Source: Leuctra nigra
Taxonomy: Eukaryota > Arthropoda > Insecta > Plecoptera > Leuctridae
Direction: 5' to 3'
DNA: 64,000 nucleotides
Assembly (NCBI GenBank): GCA_934045905.1
Contig: OW203765.1
Location: 25,881,151 to 25,945,150, forward strand
The position numbers were made by a program, and so were the translations under genes. Positions 30,301-39,212 of this stretch are shown in pieces (positions within the stretch are counted from its first letter, which is position 1; every line of letters begins with the position of its first letter). Below the pieces are notes generated by a model. The model did not search any database, was not told the DNA's origin, and saw nothing but the letters and a program-made list of their open reading frames with translations.

Positions 30301-31152
30301 AGAAGATTGAATAAATATGTTATTTCCTGTCGCATTTTATGCTTGCGACTTTATTTCATTTTCTCATGACCCTGCATGACAACTTTTTTTTTGGCTTGGG
30401 GAGGCCTAGTTTTTTTATGTAAGTGCTGGAGAGCAAACTCACCACTTTTACCCCTCCCATCAAGTGTATTTACTTGTTTATGCCAGATCCACTCGGACTG
30501 TCATTAGATATATTCATTTGACCTTACAGTGCATTTCCATGTTTAGATAGTGTCTTGACTTTCAAGTGTATTTTATGTTTATGATTGCCACCTCGGCCAA
30601 TCATTAGCTCTAAGTTTTATTTCTGACAGCTCCACTCGGACTGCCACTAGTTATAGATGATTTGTGTTCCCCCTCCCCTTGCACACATGACTGAGTCTCT
30701 GACCTGTCATCACTATTTGCATGACGTTCAATCTTCAATTGATAGGCCATTCATATTGGCATTTAAAATCAATAGTTCACTTCACTTGCACTCTAGAGCA
30801 AAGGCGCCACTTGCAGGCAGTCAGCAAATTTCAAGTAATCGCAGAGTCTCCGCACGATAGCGCCACTCACTCTGGCCAATCATTGATGCTCAGTAAAAGT
30901 TTCATAATTGCCCGAATGATAGCGCCACTCACTCTGGCCACTCTTCGGTTCTCATTAACTTCACTCCCGCTGTTCATGAGTTGACAGTTCGTCGACTCAT
31001 CACTATGAATCTTTTATCTTACTTATAATATTACGCTTTAGGTAGTGAATATGCTGTTTATAGGTAGCCACTCGGCGCCTATTAGATTACTCTGTTGCAA
31101 TTGTATCCCCACATAACATGTAATTGTGATTTTCAAAAATACAAAAATTTAA
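24322..31152 (+). mobile_element. U2-targeting non-LTR retrotransposon, copy 3, full length, with 19-bp TSD
   Basis: These 6831 bp lie inside one U2 sequence, between nucleotide 58 (24321) and the rest of the gene, with acagttcttatcagtttga on each side (24303-24321 and 31153-31171). The length and both ends equal those of copy 2, and the encoded protein is the same. The only base difference I noticed in the ORF is gacattgtg (29598) against gacatagtg in copy 2, which is silent. This near identity means very recent transposition, gene conversion or an assembly duplication. It has the same order of 5' leader, ORF and 3' UTR as copy 2. Confidence 0.95.
24674..29935 (+). CDS. Retrotransposon ORF, copy 3 (1753 aa, intact)
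   Basis: The product is the same as that of 6408-11669: N-terminal C2H2 finger (C21, C24, H37, H41), Pro-rich and RG-rich linker with the 84-bp duplication, RT with D1110 and D1212/D1213, the knuckle C1578-C1581-H1590-C1595 and the endonuclease core RPD(1641)..D1656. Start and stop contexts match copy 2. All expected catalytic positions are kept and there is no frameshift, so this copy could encode an active protein. Its transcription would probably start from the U2 promoter or by read-through, since it is in the same orientation as U2; that is inference. Confidence 0.93.
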   Translation: MEQQQTHQIIQLPCPSDKWDCAFCTYKHKDRYKLTRHLHRHGIHGGLLYRCEEHDITLKDIKQTRHHWTHNHEDPEGFFITNTVSSAQVGLIDTLGPSPSHTRQGTVFGTSQGRPLSPSGAGTSSENNLAPIAQLSPTQLLALTSFSPEQLSALFPPPPPLVLPISPTSPPTTPTSRATVSPSRLLGPPPGLGTQEILSPADPRPRPLAPPSPSPLLHLLIPSFGFDPLLNTAANPDHSQAPALHTGLDPRSIAVPPPLVSCNTGFDPRPAAVIPPPSSSIVFDPWPPRPPPQSSSSGLDARPPPSSSIVFDPWPPRPPPQSSSSGLDARPAAVSSNTGFETRLPTTPRDVNPAPPLTIDTTPLGCGLDGRPRSLWDPSPRADLPSFWRSNHRLPVRAAPTGPTPPGPARRVTPAKAQVPGQNIHATEFQPRTPLTLTSPSYSDVTADRRVYVNSALALAPQAPATRSTGPQPLKLHPSRPRAPGPEPLRPQPLQLHPTRSRARGPEPLRPQPLKLHQTRSRAPGPEPLRPQPLQFHPTRPQAPGPEPLRPQPLQLHPNRSRAPGPEPLRPQPLQLHPTRPSAPGPEPPVLLDEPRTVIRSAPLAPRKAKSTCRKAPRARYGNLQFIAAAQAPTGTGSIPAASARATAVEDAQVHGPPTPRPAEGSPLDRGPSTSRSAEDSPLDRGPSTSLPAEGSPLDRGQPTSRPEGGSYPVVVIGATAIEVIAQVPRNIPTSPPPVHPPSPRPAMTAAESAARAKAALTERNNAWLLRLETAMQAGWPEFEAEWVAVSSELVASLKGTPQPRPAAPPPSTSPTADEEPEQQPRARGRGGRGRGRGRGRGGGRGNGRGRGRGRGRGQDDQAPGPAPDREHGLQAQPAGRRAQFDPVEARRIQQLYRSSKKVAVQDIRGGASPFCQLESGLVHEFYSQVFADGGYEWTVPPDIVPDMPSGEDIEHSDILTALFTAPEVRKRLGRMKNTAPGPDYIRYSDLRKTDPDGDFLSALFNICLAAKRIPAAWKLSRTVLIFKKGDRDDLSNWRPLTLGPTLAKLYAGILADRVTKWACLNNIISPMQKGFLEYEGCLEHNFVLQTMINGTHQRPKSELCLAWLDLANAFGSVPHELIRGSLDSLHVPSDIIDIVNDMYEGSTTSIRTAEGYTPPIPLHAGVKQGCPLSPILFNLAIEPIIRSLTARADDLGVSVHGTMISVLAYADDLVVTARDEASMHALLAIVSEAATWAGLRFKPSKCASLHILSNKVSPTSFSIQDGDMATLADGEAYSHLGVPTGSRVAQTPTEELVNMQRELGLIDHSLLAPWQKLDAVRVFLLSKLEFIMRGGAMRKTKFKPFDSQVKSCAKRWMNLPQRASNEVVYLGMHEGGAGILPLADSVDILSVTHPFRLLSGKDETCREIARKSLQATVHRKLGRAPTPEETCMYLSGSMEGEFSRQDGQCSNIWTQTRSATRRLGPRIGCHWVYDDNKDEIALRVSFPGRESSFFPRDRAIVTKALRSCLRLNYKNALLQKPDQGKAYKLTTVWDASNHFIAEGKYTRFCDWRFIHRARLHTVPLNGSRRFGNGSKACRLCGHDNETLPHVLNHCMRHSAAMQKRHNAIQDRLVNAIPSRVKNAGAIMVNRQSGVDNMRPDIVLTNQRYMTAHLIDITVPFENGADAFVAARNHKLAKYAATAAALTNQGFEVKVDSFIVGSLGGWDPMNEDVLRALKISPRYSNVMRRLMVSDTIKWSRDIYIEHVTGQRQY

Positions 31153-31296
31153 ACAGTTCTTATCAGTTTGATATCTGATACGCTCCTATCAGGAGCCAGA
31201 ATTTTCATCTGATTTTTTGAATTAGATGGATGTAAGGAGCTTGCTCCACTTCCATCACGGGTTGCCCTGACATTGCACTACTTTCAGGTGCGGCCC
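31153..31296 (+). pseudogene. U2: U2 snRNA 3' half, after copy 3
   Basis: It resumes the gene split at 24321: target duplication, tatctgatacgctcc, Sm-like site gattttttga, ggagcttgctccac and the terminal stem-loop to gtgcggccc. With 24264-24321 it gives a full-length U2 apart from the insertion. Confidence 0.88.
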
Positions 31297-32330
31297 AAAT
31301 AAACAAATCATAGTAACAATGGGTAAAATGATGTACAGAAATTGTAAAATGTAGGATACTTTTTACATGATTTGTACTTGTATGAATTCATTCTATAGTT
31401 GATTCTCTCGATTCTCTTTATACCTATTGACCAGTTTTCCATTGATTTTAACTCAGAATTTGCACAATGGAGCTTGAAAATTAGCAATGATTAGTGTATG
31501 TGTTGTGTTGGTTGGTTATAAATTTTGAGATGAGCCAGGTATCAAGTCAGGGGCTGGTAGGGCGAATTTTGCTAGCTGTGCATTGATGCCGAAGGGTTAG
31601 TTAAGATTTGCAGATCATAAAACACGACCGGGAGCATGTTTTTAAATGTCTTGTTCTTAAGCCGTTGACAATGGATGAATGGCCATTGTCACTGGATACG
31701 GCGTTTGCCGGTATTGGTATTGAGAAAATCGACGGACTCTTCGCGTTTTCGGGGTGACCAGATGGCAGCACTTTCCAGGCCGCTATAACCACCATGACAC
31801 TGCGCAGTAACGCGCATTGGTTTGTTTACGTTGTTTGGTGTCATGGCGTCATGGCGGAATCGAACTGTCAGTGAAGGTGTAATAACTTGTGAGTTGTGTT
31901 GTTTACGTTATTACTTTGTTATTACTTCATTTTATCATTTCCACCAGATTCCTTACCATAATTGTGGTTTATTTCCGATGATAATAAATACTGCCTTTCT
32001 GATCAAAATGACATTGATAACATCAATAACATTGGCGGCCGAAACGAAAACGACTCGAGTCTATAGCAGTTATACTTTCTCACACTAGAGTGTGCACCCT
32101 TTGCTCGAAAACGCGACTTTTCATGTTTTGATAGCATCAACTCCTATTTTATCAATAATAATTTTATTTGATGTTTTATAAATATACTTATAATTTTTTA
32201 TACCCCTTCCAAATTGAAAAATGACAAAAAGTCAACTTCTAATCTGGATATTGGTAAAAATGCATCAGCTCAATCAAGGAATGATTCAAAACTCTTCCTT
32301 CTTCACTGCAATTCGATAAATAAAGTATCA
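31297..32330. repeat. U2 spacer, diverged and interrupted
   Basis: The first 90-100 bp (aaatgatgtacagaaattg) and 32116-32320 (cttccaaattgaaaaatgac, agctcaatcaaggaatg) match the other U2 spacers. Between them about 700 bp are unrelated, including a stretch near 31740-31870 that is less AT-rich. This marks the right edge of the recognisable array. The ORFs of 60-90 residues here look fortuitous. Confidence 0.6.
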
Positions 32331-33855
32331 ATTCGCATCCGAGAGAAAGAATTGTGAGTTTTGTAAAGATGACCTCGATCCAATTCACATTGATCCCTTG
32401 TTGTTGAGTTTTTCTCATCACAAAAATAACATGCCTGATAGCGAAATTAAACAAATGTAGAGGATCCATACGAATCAGTGTCAGGTAAACGAACGAACGA
32501 AATGATTATAAACAAAATGCAATTGGAGTTACTCAATAACATAAACAAATGCAGCAGACGCAATTGCATAATGCGCAGTCGCAAAGAATTAAGTTATTTG
32601 ATTGATCAACATAAGTGCTTTTGGTTAGGTTTGGTTTGACACAGCAAAGAGACTAGAACATAAATCAGTGAAATTTTAATCTTTCATGGAAAATACTGTG
32701 TGCTGACTGCTGATAAATGTTGTTTTGATTCACTGTTATCACAATCACTGTCACAGTAAATGATTGTAAATGTGTCATATTGGGACACGTTGGTTAACAG
32801 ATAATAAATAATCTTATTTAATCTAATCTTATCTATGAGAGATTATGAGACATCACTCACTTTTGGAGGTTACACAGTGCGTTCTGTCGTTTTGTTTGTT
32901 CCATGTTGATTGGATGCATAATTTACAAAAAAATAATTTTTTATTTTTTTATATTTGCATTTGTAGGTTTATTGGTTCCTTTTGAAAATGCATCAACCGC
33001 ATCTAATCTTTCACGCGTTTCTTGCAAACTGCAGGTAGGATAATATAGATTCCAAAAACTAAGATCAAATATTGTTGAACTAATTGCATGTTAAATAAAA
33101 CTTAGATAATACCATAAAAATACTTACACAAAATCAGATAACCTAACTAATGTACATTTTGCTATGATTCGATTGTAATATTATATATATACACATTTTA
33201 AACAGTTCTACACTTTTAACTTAGAGGAATTAGTGGTTCTAAGCTTTTAATAAACTATAATTAGTTATTTTAATACTAACATTTCTAAAAAGTATCTTTA
33301 CTCTCGAAGTTCCTTGCCTCTCTCATATCTTCCTCTCTCAACTGTTTGTCTTTCTTTAGTTCCGCTCAGTGCCGCCACCTCCGAGAGCGCTGCGTGCATG
33401 CGTGGCGCGTTGCCTACCTCCACGGGGCAAAAGTAAAAGACATATTGTGTGGCGCGTTGCCTACCTCCACGGGGCAGCAGTGAAAGACTGTCGAAGGTCA
33501 AACGGATCATCAGCCAGGGCATCTACATACGTTCAGGGTCACGCCAGAGTAAATTACAGTAATAACACTGGTATGAGTGCGTGGGGATTGTATTGATGTA
33601 AATGGGGCATGGCGATGGCGGCTTGAGAACCATTTCGGGGTTCTTATGATTTTCTGATGAATATATACTTATATACACACATGGGCGTCGACAGTGGGGG
33701 GGGGGGGGGGGGGGAGGGGGCAAGGGGAGCAGTGCCCCCCCCTCACCCTACTTAAGATTATTAAAACAAAATCAGTTTAGGTACCAAGTTTCTACAAACT
33801 ATTTTTAATAAATTACACCACACTGCAATCTGAAGGCAGATGAATGATTATGAAA
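32331..33855. other. Non-coding stretch with small repeats
   Basis: It is mostly AT-rich without recognisable genes. It contains a 47-bp-period direct repeat (about 33402-33486: gtggcgcgttgcctacctcc twice) and a G-run at 33696-33720 followed by caaggggagcag, with a C-run shortly after. The G/C run could form a hairpin or quadruplex, and sequences like it end many arthropod repeats. Confidence 0.6.
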
Positions 33856-34018
33856 GGAGGCGGTCGTGGCCTATTAGTAGGGTACCTTCCCAGCATTTGC
33901 CTGTCGACTGAGGGAATAGCACGAAAAAACCCTAGTCAGGAAGGACGACCGCGGCAATCGAACCGGGGCCTCCGGAATACAAGTTCAAGTGTTAACCACT
34001 CACCCAACCTGTTCCGTA
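33856..34018 (-). mobile_element. tRNA-derived SINE, antisense
   Basis: Read on the minus strand it starts with a tRNA-like head (A-box-like gttgggtgagtggtta, B box ccggttcgattgcc). A body follows that includes attccctcagtcgacagg and ataggccacgaccgcctcc. The body recurs on the + strand at 37285-37385 without the head, so it is a dispersed family. Confidence 0.75.
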
Positions 34019-34048
34019 AGTAAAATATTAATTTTCTTGTAATTCTAA

Positions 34049-34442
34049 CCATAAAAAACACTCCGTGTAAAAATTCCAGCCAAGTCTCTTCAACTTAAAA
34101 AAATAGAAGAAATCTAAATATTCAGCACTGAAAAGTAGTGATATCAAAAAATGGGCCAAGTCAAAACCTAATTTTAAAAACCAAAATATACTTGGCGCAT
34201 CGTGCATATAATACCTAGATTGCTGAGACGTATAGGCCAGATGTGTAATAAACATAAAATCTACCTACCCTTTTATGCCGTAAAAAACGATGCGCCAAGT
34301 ATATTTTGGTTTTTAAAATTAGGTTTTGACTTGGCCCATTTTTTGATATCACTACTTTTCAGTGCTGAATATTTAGATTTCTTCTATTTTTTTAAGTTGA
34401 AGAGACTTGGCTGGAATTTTTACACGGAGTGTTTTTTATGGG
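34049..34442. repeat. Foldback palindrome, 155-bp arms
   Basis: The arms 34049-34203 and 34287-34442 are inverted copies with one length difference, around an 83-bp spacer. The outer end is ccataaaaaacactccgtg, with gccaagtctctt and gggccaagtcaa within, and the inner end is acttggcgcatcg. The same plan is found at 47798-49079. It forms one end of the larger composite element listed next. Confidence 0.9.
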
Positions 34443-35377
34443 GATATCACTAATTTTTTTAGTTTATTCTCACAACTTGTAACACATATCGGAGCAGTAA
34501 TGACTAATTCCTTTAAAAAATAAGCCATTTCCGATTTGTATACTAAGAAAAGTTGCGTTTAATATTAAATAATGCTTAAAATGATAATACATGAAGAAAA
34601 ACGAAAGCTCCGTTCCAATCGGTCCAGCCGTTATCGAGATATGGCATCACTTCCGGTTAACAAAATGGCGTCTGACACCACTGCTACCTAGAATGATTAT
34701 ATATAAAACGTATGTAACATTATAGGCCTTCTGAATATGTAGTTATTGTAATAAGAGGTAATTTAGTAAAATTTTGCATATTTATGACGTCATTTCCGGT
34801 TTCAGTATTAATAAATTTATATTTTGTCTATGGATATTCCATGTAGATGACCGTCTGAATCGATTGGCCTAAATCTCATTCCTATCGGTTTAGCCGTTTT
34901 CGAGATATGACGTCACTTCCGGTTTCAAAATGGCGGCTTCCGGTTGGTTTTATAAAAAGGCACCTCAGACGCCAAAAGTGCACATGTGGTAAAAATTTCA
35001 GAGCGATCGGTTCATCCGTTTAGGCTGCGGCGGTGATAGCAACGTTCCCTGATATCATCTGAAGAAGAAGAAGAAGAAGAAGAAGAAGATGAAAGTGGTG
35101 TAATTTCACTGTTTTCACGGCCCTCTAGCTCGCTAATGGATAAACCTATTGTTCCCAAATTTGGTATACATGGTGGGGTGGGCCATAGCTCGAATTTAAG
35201 ATATTTCGCAACAATGTGAGATTTTCCAATTTTAAGATCCAGTAGGCCGAAAATGCTATGTTGTTGCTTACAGTAAAAGTGTTTGGTCTGCTCCTCAGTT
35301 TATTAGGCAGTAACGGTATGTTGAGTGAGTGTGAGTGTATAGTACGACTTGGCTGGGTGGAGCGACCGCTCCACTAG
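34049..35377 (+). mobile_element. Composite foldback-hairpin element, + copy (1.3 kb)
   Basis: In order it has a foldback (34049-34442), a junction ggatatcactaa, degenerate repeats carrying cacttccggtt and tgacgtca (34600-34940), a GAA microsatellite (35061-35089), a conserved block (cggccctctagctcgc to aatgtgagattttcc), and an 18-bp hairpin gtggagcgaccgctccac (35357-35374) that runs into ctag. An antisense copy at 46124-49079 has the same order. It has no ORF. The hairpin plus CTAG end recalls Helitron or Helentron 3' ends, but the foldback end does not fit a standard Helitron, so the class is unknown. Confidence 0.7.
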
Positions 35378-37284
35378 ATCACCACTTAACAAAAAATTGA
35401 TAATTATACTCAAATTAGGTACACAAACACATCCATTGTGATCAATTCTTGATCAATTGTGTTTTGACCCCATGTGAATGTTTCTTTTCGGAAGCCACAC
35501 AAAAGTCCGATGTCCGATTCTACTGTAAAAAACGCACAGTTTATAAAACTTGTGTGGATTGTGTGAATTCTGTAAAGCATCTATTTATTCTTTCCTCTCA
35601 TTCATTGAATCTTTGTTTCAGAACTGTATCATTACATATTTTTTAGTCTCTCCTCCCCCCCCCCCCCCCGGCCCCCGGCAAAGGTCTGAAGTACCAAAAA
35701 TGTAATAATGAAATAGATAACTGAATTATTGAAGTACCTATGACCAGACCAACTATGACTGAGTAAATATTGACAAAAAGCTGTCAATGAAACCTAGATA
35801 AAACACAGAAGCTGGGTTGTGTGCGAGAGAAGCTGGTAACAACGCGTAAAACAAGAAAAGGATCCCATTTATGTAGATTCTACTCCCTTTCTCCGTTCCT
35901 ATTGGTACATACTGTATTCACATGGAGGTGTATCTTCATAATGAATCTATCTAAAACTTCCAAGAAGCGATAATAAATAGCTCTTGACAAATCAACACAC
36001 AAAGTATAAAATATCTTCTATATTGATACTAATAAACTAACAGTCGTTGAAATTCTGTCACCGACATATTTGAATATGACGATATGATATTATGAACAGT
36101 CTAACTATTCTACTTTACGAGTGTACAGATAAATATTTAAATATATCCAATAAAACTCTATTTCCTTGGCTCATGACAGGAATGTCAGTGAGTGGAAGGC
36201 TCATACACCACCTTGGCACTGATTCCTGTCTCCATTGATTGGTGATCAACTTGCATCAATGTCCAGTGTCAGATGATTAGCATGTGTAGTTAGCTGTGTG
36301 AGTCACTGTCATGTGTGTCCTCTTTGTTACATCCGATCCTGTGGTTGGAATGGGCATGGAAGTCAACTGACATTGAGTCGGCTTGTTTCATGCAAATAAT
36401 CACCGGATTGAATTAAATACAATCTAATCGGGAATACTTCCTATATAATTAATGTGCATTATGGTCATAGTTTGTATCAGCTACTAAAAAGGTCAGTTTT
36501 ATTCTGATAAAGATATCGATAGGTTAAAGGTTACGTCAAGGATAGGACTGTATAATTCTGTAATTCCTGTGTTTCTTTGTAATTTTCCGTAATGCCAAAA
36601 GTGTGTTGATGTATTTTTTTTTCCTCCTAAATAGATATCATGCCTTATCATATCATTGATAACATTCACATCACTTTAAATATCTTATTAGTAAATCAAA
36701 TTTAAGTCACCATATTTTGTACATTTCAAAAGACAAAATTATTGTAATTTTAAAAAATCTTCCGTCATTCTGAAGCAAAATCTTCTGTACTGACAGTGAC
36801 AGCCGCTGTTATTTAATTTTTTTGTTGGTGAAAGAGTTCAGACATACCTAACAGTTTTTGTGGACTGTAGTAGTGTAATTTGGCAAGTGATTATTGTAAA
36901 AATAACTTAATTTGAAGTCAAACTTTTGAGAGTTTCACAAAAGCAATTTGATTTGAAATATTCATTTACCAACTCAATACTGACATCCAAGAGTCTAAAA
37001 ATCAGGAGACTGTGTTAGTGTCTGGTTTCTGTCCCTGAGAGAAATTATTGTCGGTCGAGTCGTGGGCCACAAACTCAGCGAGCTGATATTGAAAATGGCA
37101 TACGCCTACACCACAACTCTTCTTATTCTAAATGAATTTGACCTAGAGATTATAACAATACAAAACCGCCGACCTAAAGTCATAACCATCATACTTTCCC
37201 ATGACTGGAAGTGACAAAGAGATTTTTAGACCTCGCATTATGTAGAAAATACATTAAAACACAATTTAAAATCATATGCAGCGA
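35378..37284. other. Non-coding, no gene seen
   Basis: AT-rich sequence with a C-run at about 35654-35670 and no convincing exon, RNA gene or long repeat. Confidence 0.5.
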
Positions 37285-37385
37285 GCTTGACTGAGGTTTT
37301 TCGTAGTTCCCTCAGTCGAGAAGTAATATGCTGGATAAGTTTCCTACTAATAATAATTGTAATAGGCCACGACCACCTCCTTCCC
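37285..37385 (+). mobile_element. SINE body fragment, headless
   Basis: Matches the body of the SINE at 33856-34018: ttccctcagtcgag, then cctactaata, then ataggccacgaccacctcc. The tRNA-like head is missing. A weaker trace with ccctcagt and tgatgggaatgtaccctac is at about 38408-38450. Confidence 0.65.
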
Positions 37386-38589
37386 ACCATCCAGCGTTAC
37401 CTTTTTTTCGTTATAGATCAGTTGTAGGAAAAAATTCATGTGTCAGAAATAAATGAATGAAAACAGACCTAAGTGTATAAAAAACCACAGATTTATTAAA
37501 ATTAAATGAGTGAATGCAGATGAAAATCTGTTTCATTTAAAATCTGTCGTAAAAATTAGTAAAAAAATTAAAGGGCAAAGCTACAAAAATAAAAGGTAGT
37601 AACATCAACAGTTAAAATGTTTACGTGTCTGTCGTATTTCTTGGAAACTGGTTGAGTCAATGAAATGTTGACGAATGTGTTGAATAATGTCGAATGCCGC
37701 GAGAGCTATTTATAGAGATGCACCAATGAAAACAAGAGTGACCTCCTCTCTAGGTGAAATCACCATGACATGACCGGTTGGGTTCACACGTGCTAGTGGA
37801 GCTTGCGTCATGCGGGAGTGGAGCAACTACTTGTTGAGTGCTTGCAGGGAGGGAGGTTACTCAAATAATAACAACATTTACTCACATTTTTAAAGATTTT
37901 GGAACTAAACGTAATTTCACAAATGAAAATATTAAAACAGGACTAATTTTCAATACTCTGCTAACTTTTAAACGGTTGATTAGGACTGTATTGTCATGGC
38001 AACAATGACATTCCTAGAATTACTGTGTTAGCTTTATTACTGGTTTTAGCAGAGTTAACAACTTGACCTAAGTGAATGAAAACATTAAATCGAAGAATAG
38101 ATGTATTGAAAATTGTGATGATTCCAGGCATATCCAAGGGGTGGCAACCCCTTCACCCCCCCCATAAACCCTTTGGAGAGTTTTAAAATGCAGTTAAATT
38201 TTAAAATGTATAGAAATTTTGTAAATATTCAGTGAAAATTGTGCTTTTAATCGTAAATATTTGTCCTTCTATCGAAATTTACGGAGAAACCCCGAAAAAT
38301 TGTTGTTTTGCATTGACGCATTTATTATTATTTTTTTTTTTTTAATAAAGAATGCTGCTGACAAAAATTTTACTTCAAATCCAATCCAGATTTGATTTTT
38401 TTGTGACTTCCCTCAGTTAGTGGTAAATGATGGGAATGTACCCTACCTTTCATTACTACCTATCTTGCACTATCACCATTATCATTCATGTCATTAGTGT
38501 GCAGAACATCGTGAAATTAAACAGCACTAAAAAAAGTGTGTCATATGTAAAATAATGTAAGTTATGGAAATTTTGTGACTATCTCGACC

Positions 38590-38650
38590 ACAAGTGAGAA
38601 TTCCCCGGTTCGAGCCTCGATTCGGCCGGATATTTTTCACTTCCAATACT
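38590..38650 (+). mobile_element. Truncated second tRNA-derived SINE
   Basis: Contains acaagtgagaattccc, a B-box-like ggttcgagcctcg and tcggccggatatttttcac. The same order is found in the antisense copy at 48500-48605, which keeps the A-box half. A 5'-truncated member of that family. Confidence 0.65.
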
Positions 38651-38814
38651 CTAGAATGTCTCTAGTTTGATGACGACAACCGCATGACAATCGCAACGAA
38701 GTGGAAGTATTGTTGCCAGTTTTTCGCTATAGCACATTGGGTTTCCATTATCTAGGATACAATAGGCATTCATTCATTGTATGAGAGTTAAGCTCATCAC
38801 TTTCTTTTCAAGCT

Positions 38815-38955
38815 ACCTGACCGTTTAATGACTCCCCAACCCCTTCGCCTTACAAAGTTGCCAATGTTTATTTCGAGACGCGTCAAACCTGTCACTAAAA
38901 CATGGCTAAGCCTCATTGTTGGATTTTTCAAAGAATCCGAATGTGCTTTAGCGAA
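38815..38955. repeat. Dispersed copy of U2-spacer sequence
   Basis: The run from ccccaaccccttcgccttac through atggctaagcctcattgtt to aatccgaatgtgct matches the U2 spacers at about 15110-15240 and 18845-18990. It lies 6.5 kb outside the array, so this spacer segment is itself a mobile or dispersed repeat. Confidence 0.8.
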
Positions 38956-39138
38956 CATTCGCTTTAGCTTTTTTTTTTTTTGTACACGGAGATCAATGAC
39001 GAACAATCCAGATCACACTACAGTACCACGTGTGAAGTGGACTCGCCAGGAAGGTGTGGAGCTTGTACGCATGCGCGGCAAAGGACGCGCACCGCATTGT
39101 CTTCACTTCAACTGGTACTGGCGGCTTCACAATCTTCA

Positions 39139-39212
39139 TATAAACCTTCTTGAACAGTCGCGTCGACTTAGTTCTGTGTTCGCGTTCTTCGAATTGCAAC
39201 TCTCTTTCTTTG
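39139..39212 (+). promoter_or_regulatory. Candidate TATA promoter with 5' exon and splice donor
   Basis: TATAAA at 39139-39144 lies 31 bp before an initiator-like ttAgttc (A at 39170), the usual metazoan spacing. After 43 nt of leader there is a good 5' splice site, ttg|gtgagtac, at 39212/39213. The region is less AT-rich than its neighbours. The first coding exon of the downstream gene may itself begin after an acceptor (tttggtttgcag at 45306), so this could be its non-coding first exon. The link is inference only. Confidence 0.35.

Noticed and set aside
31601..32088. Divergent small ORFs around 31.8 kb, considered as a bidirectional promoter with exons
   Set aside because: They lie in a non-homologous insert of a U2 spacer and lack convincing splice sites or domains.
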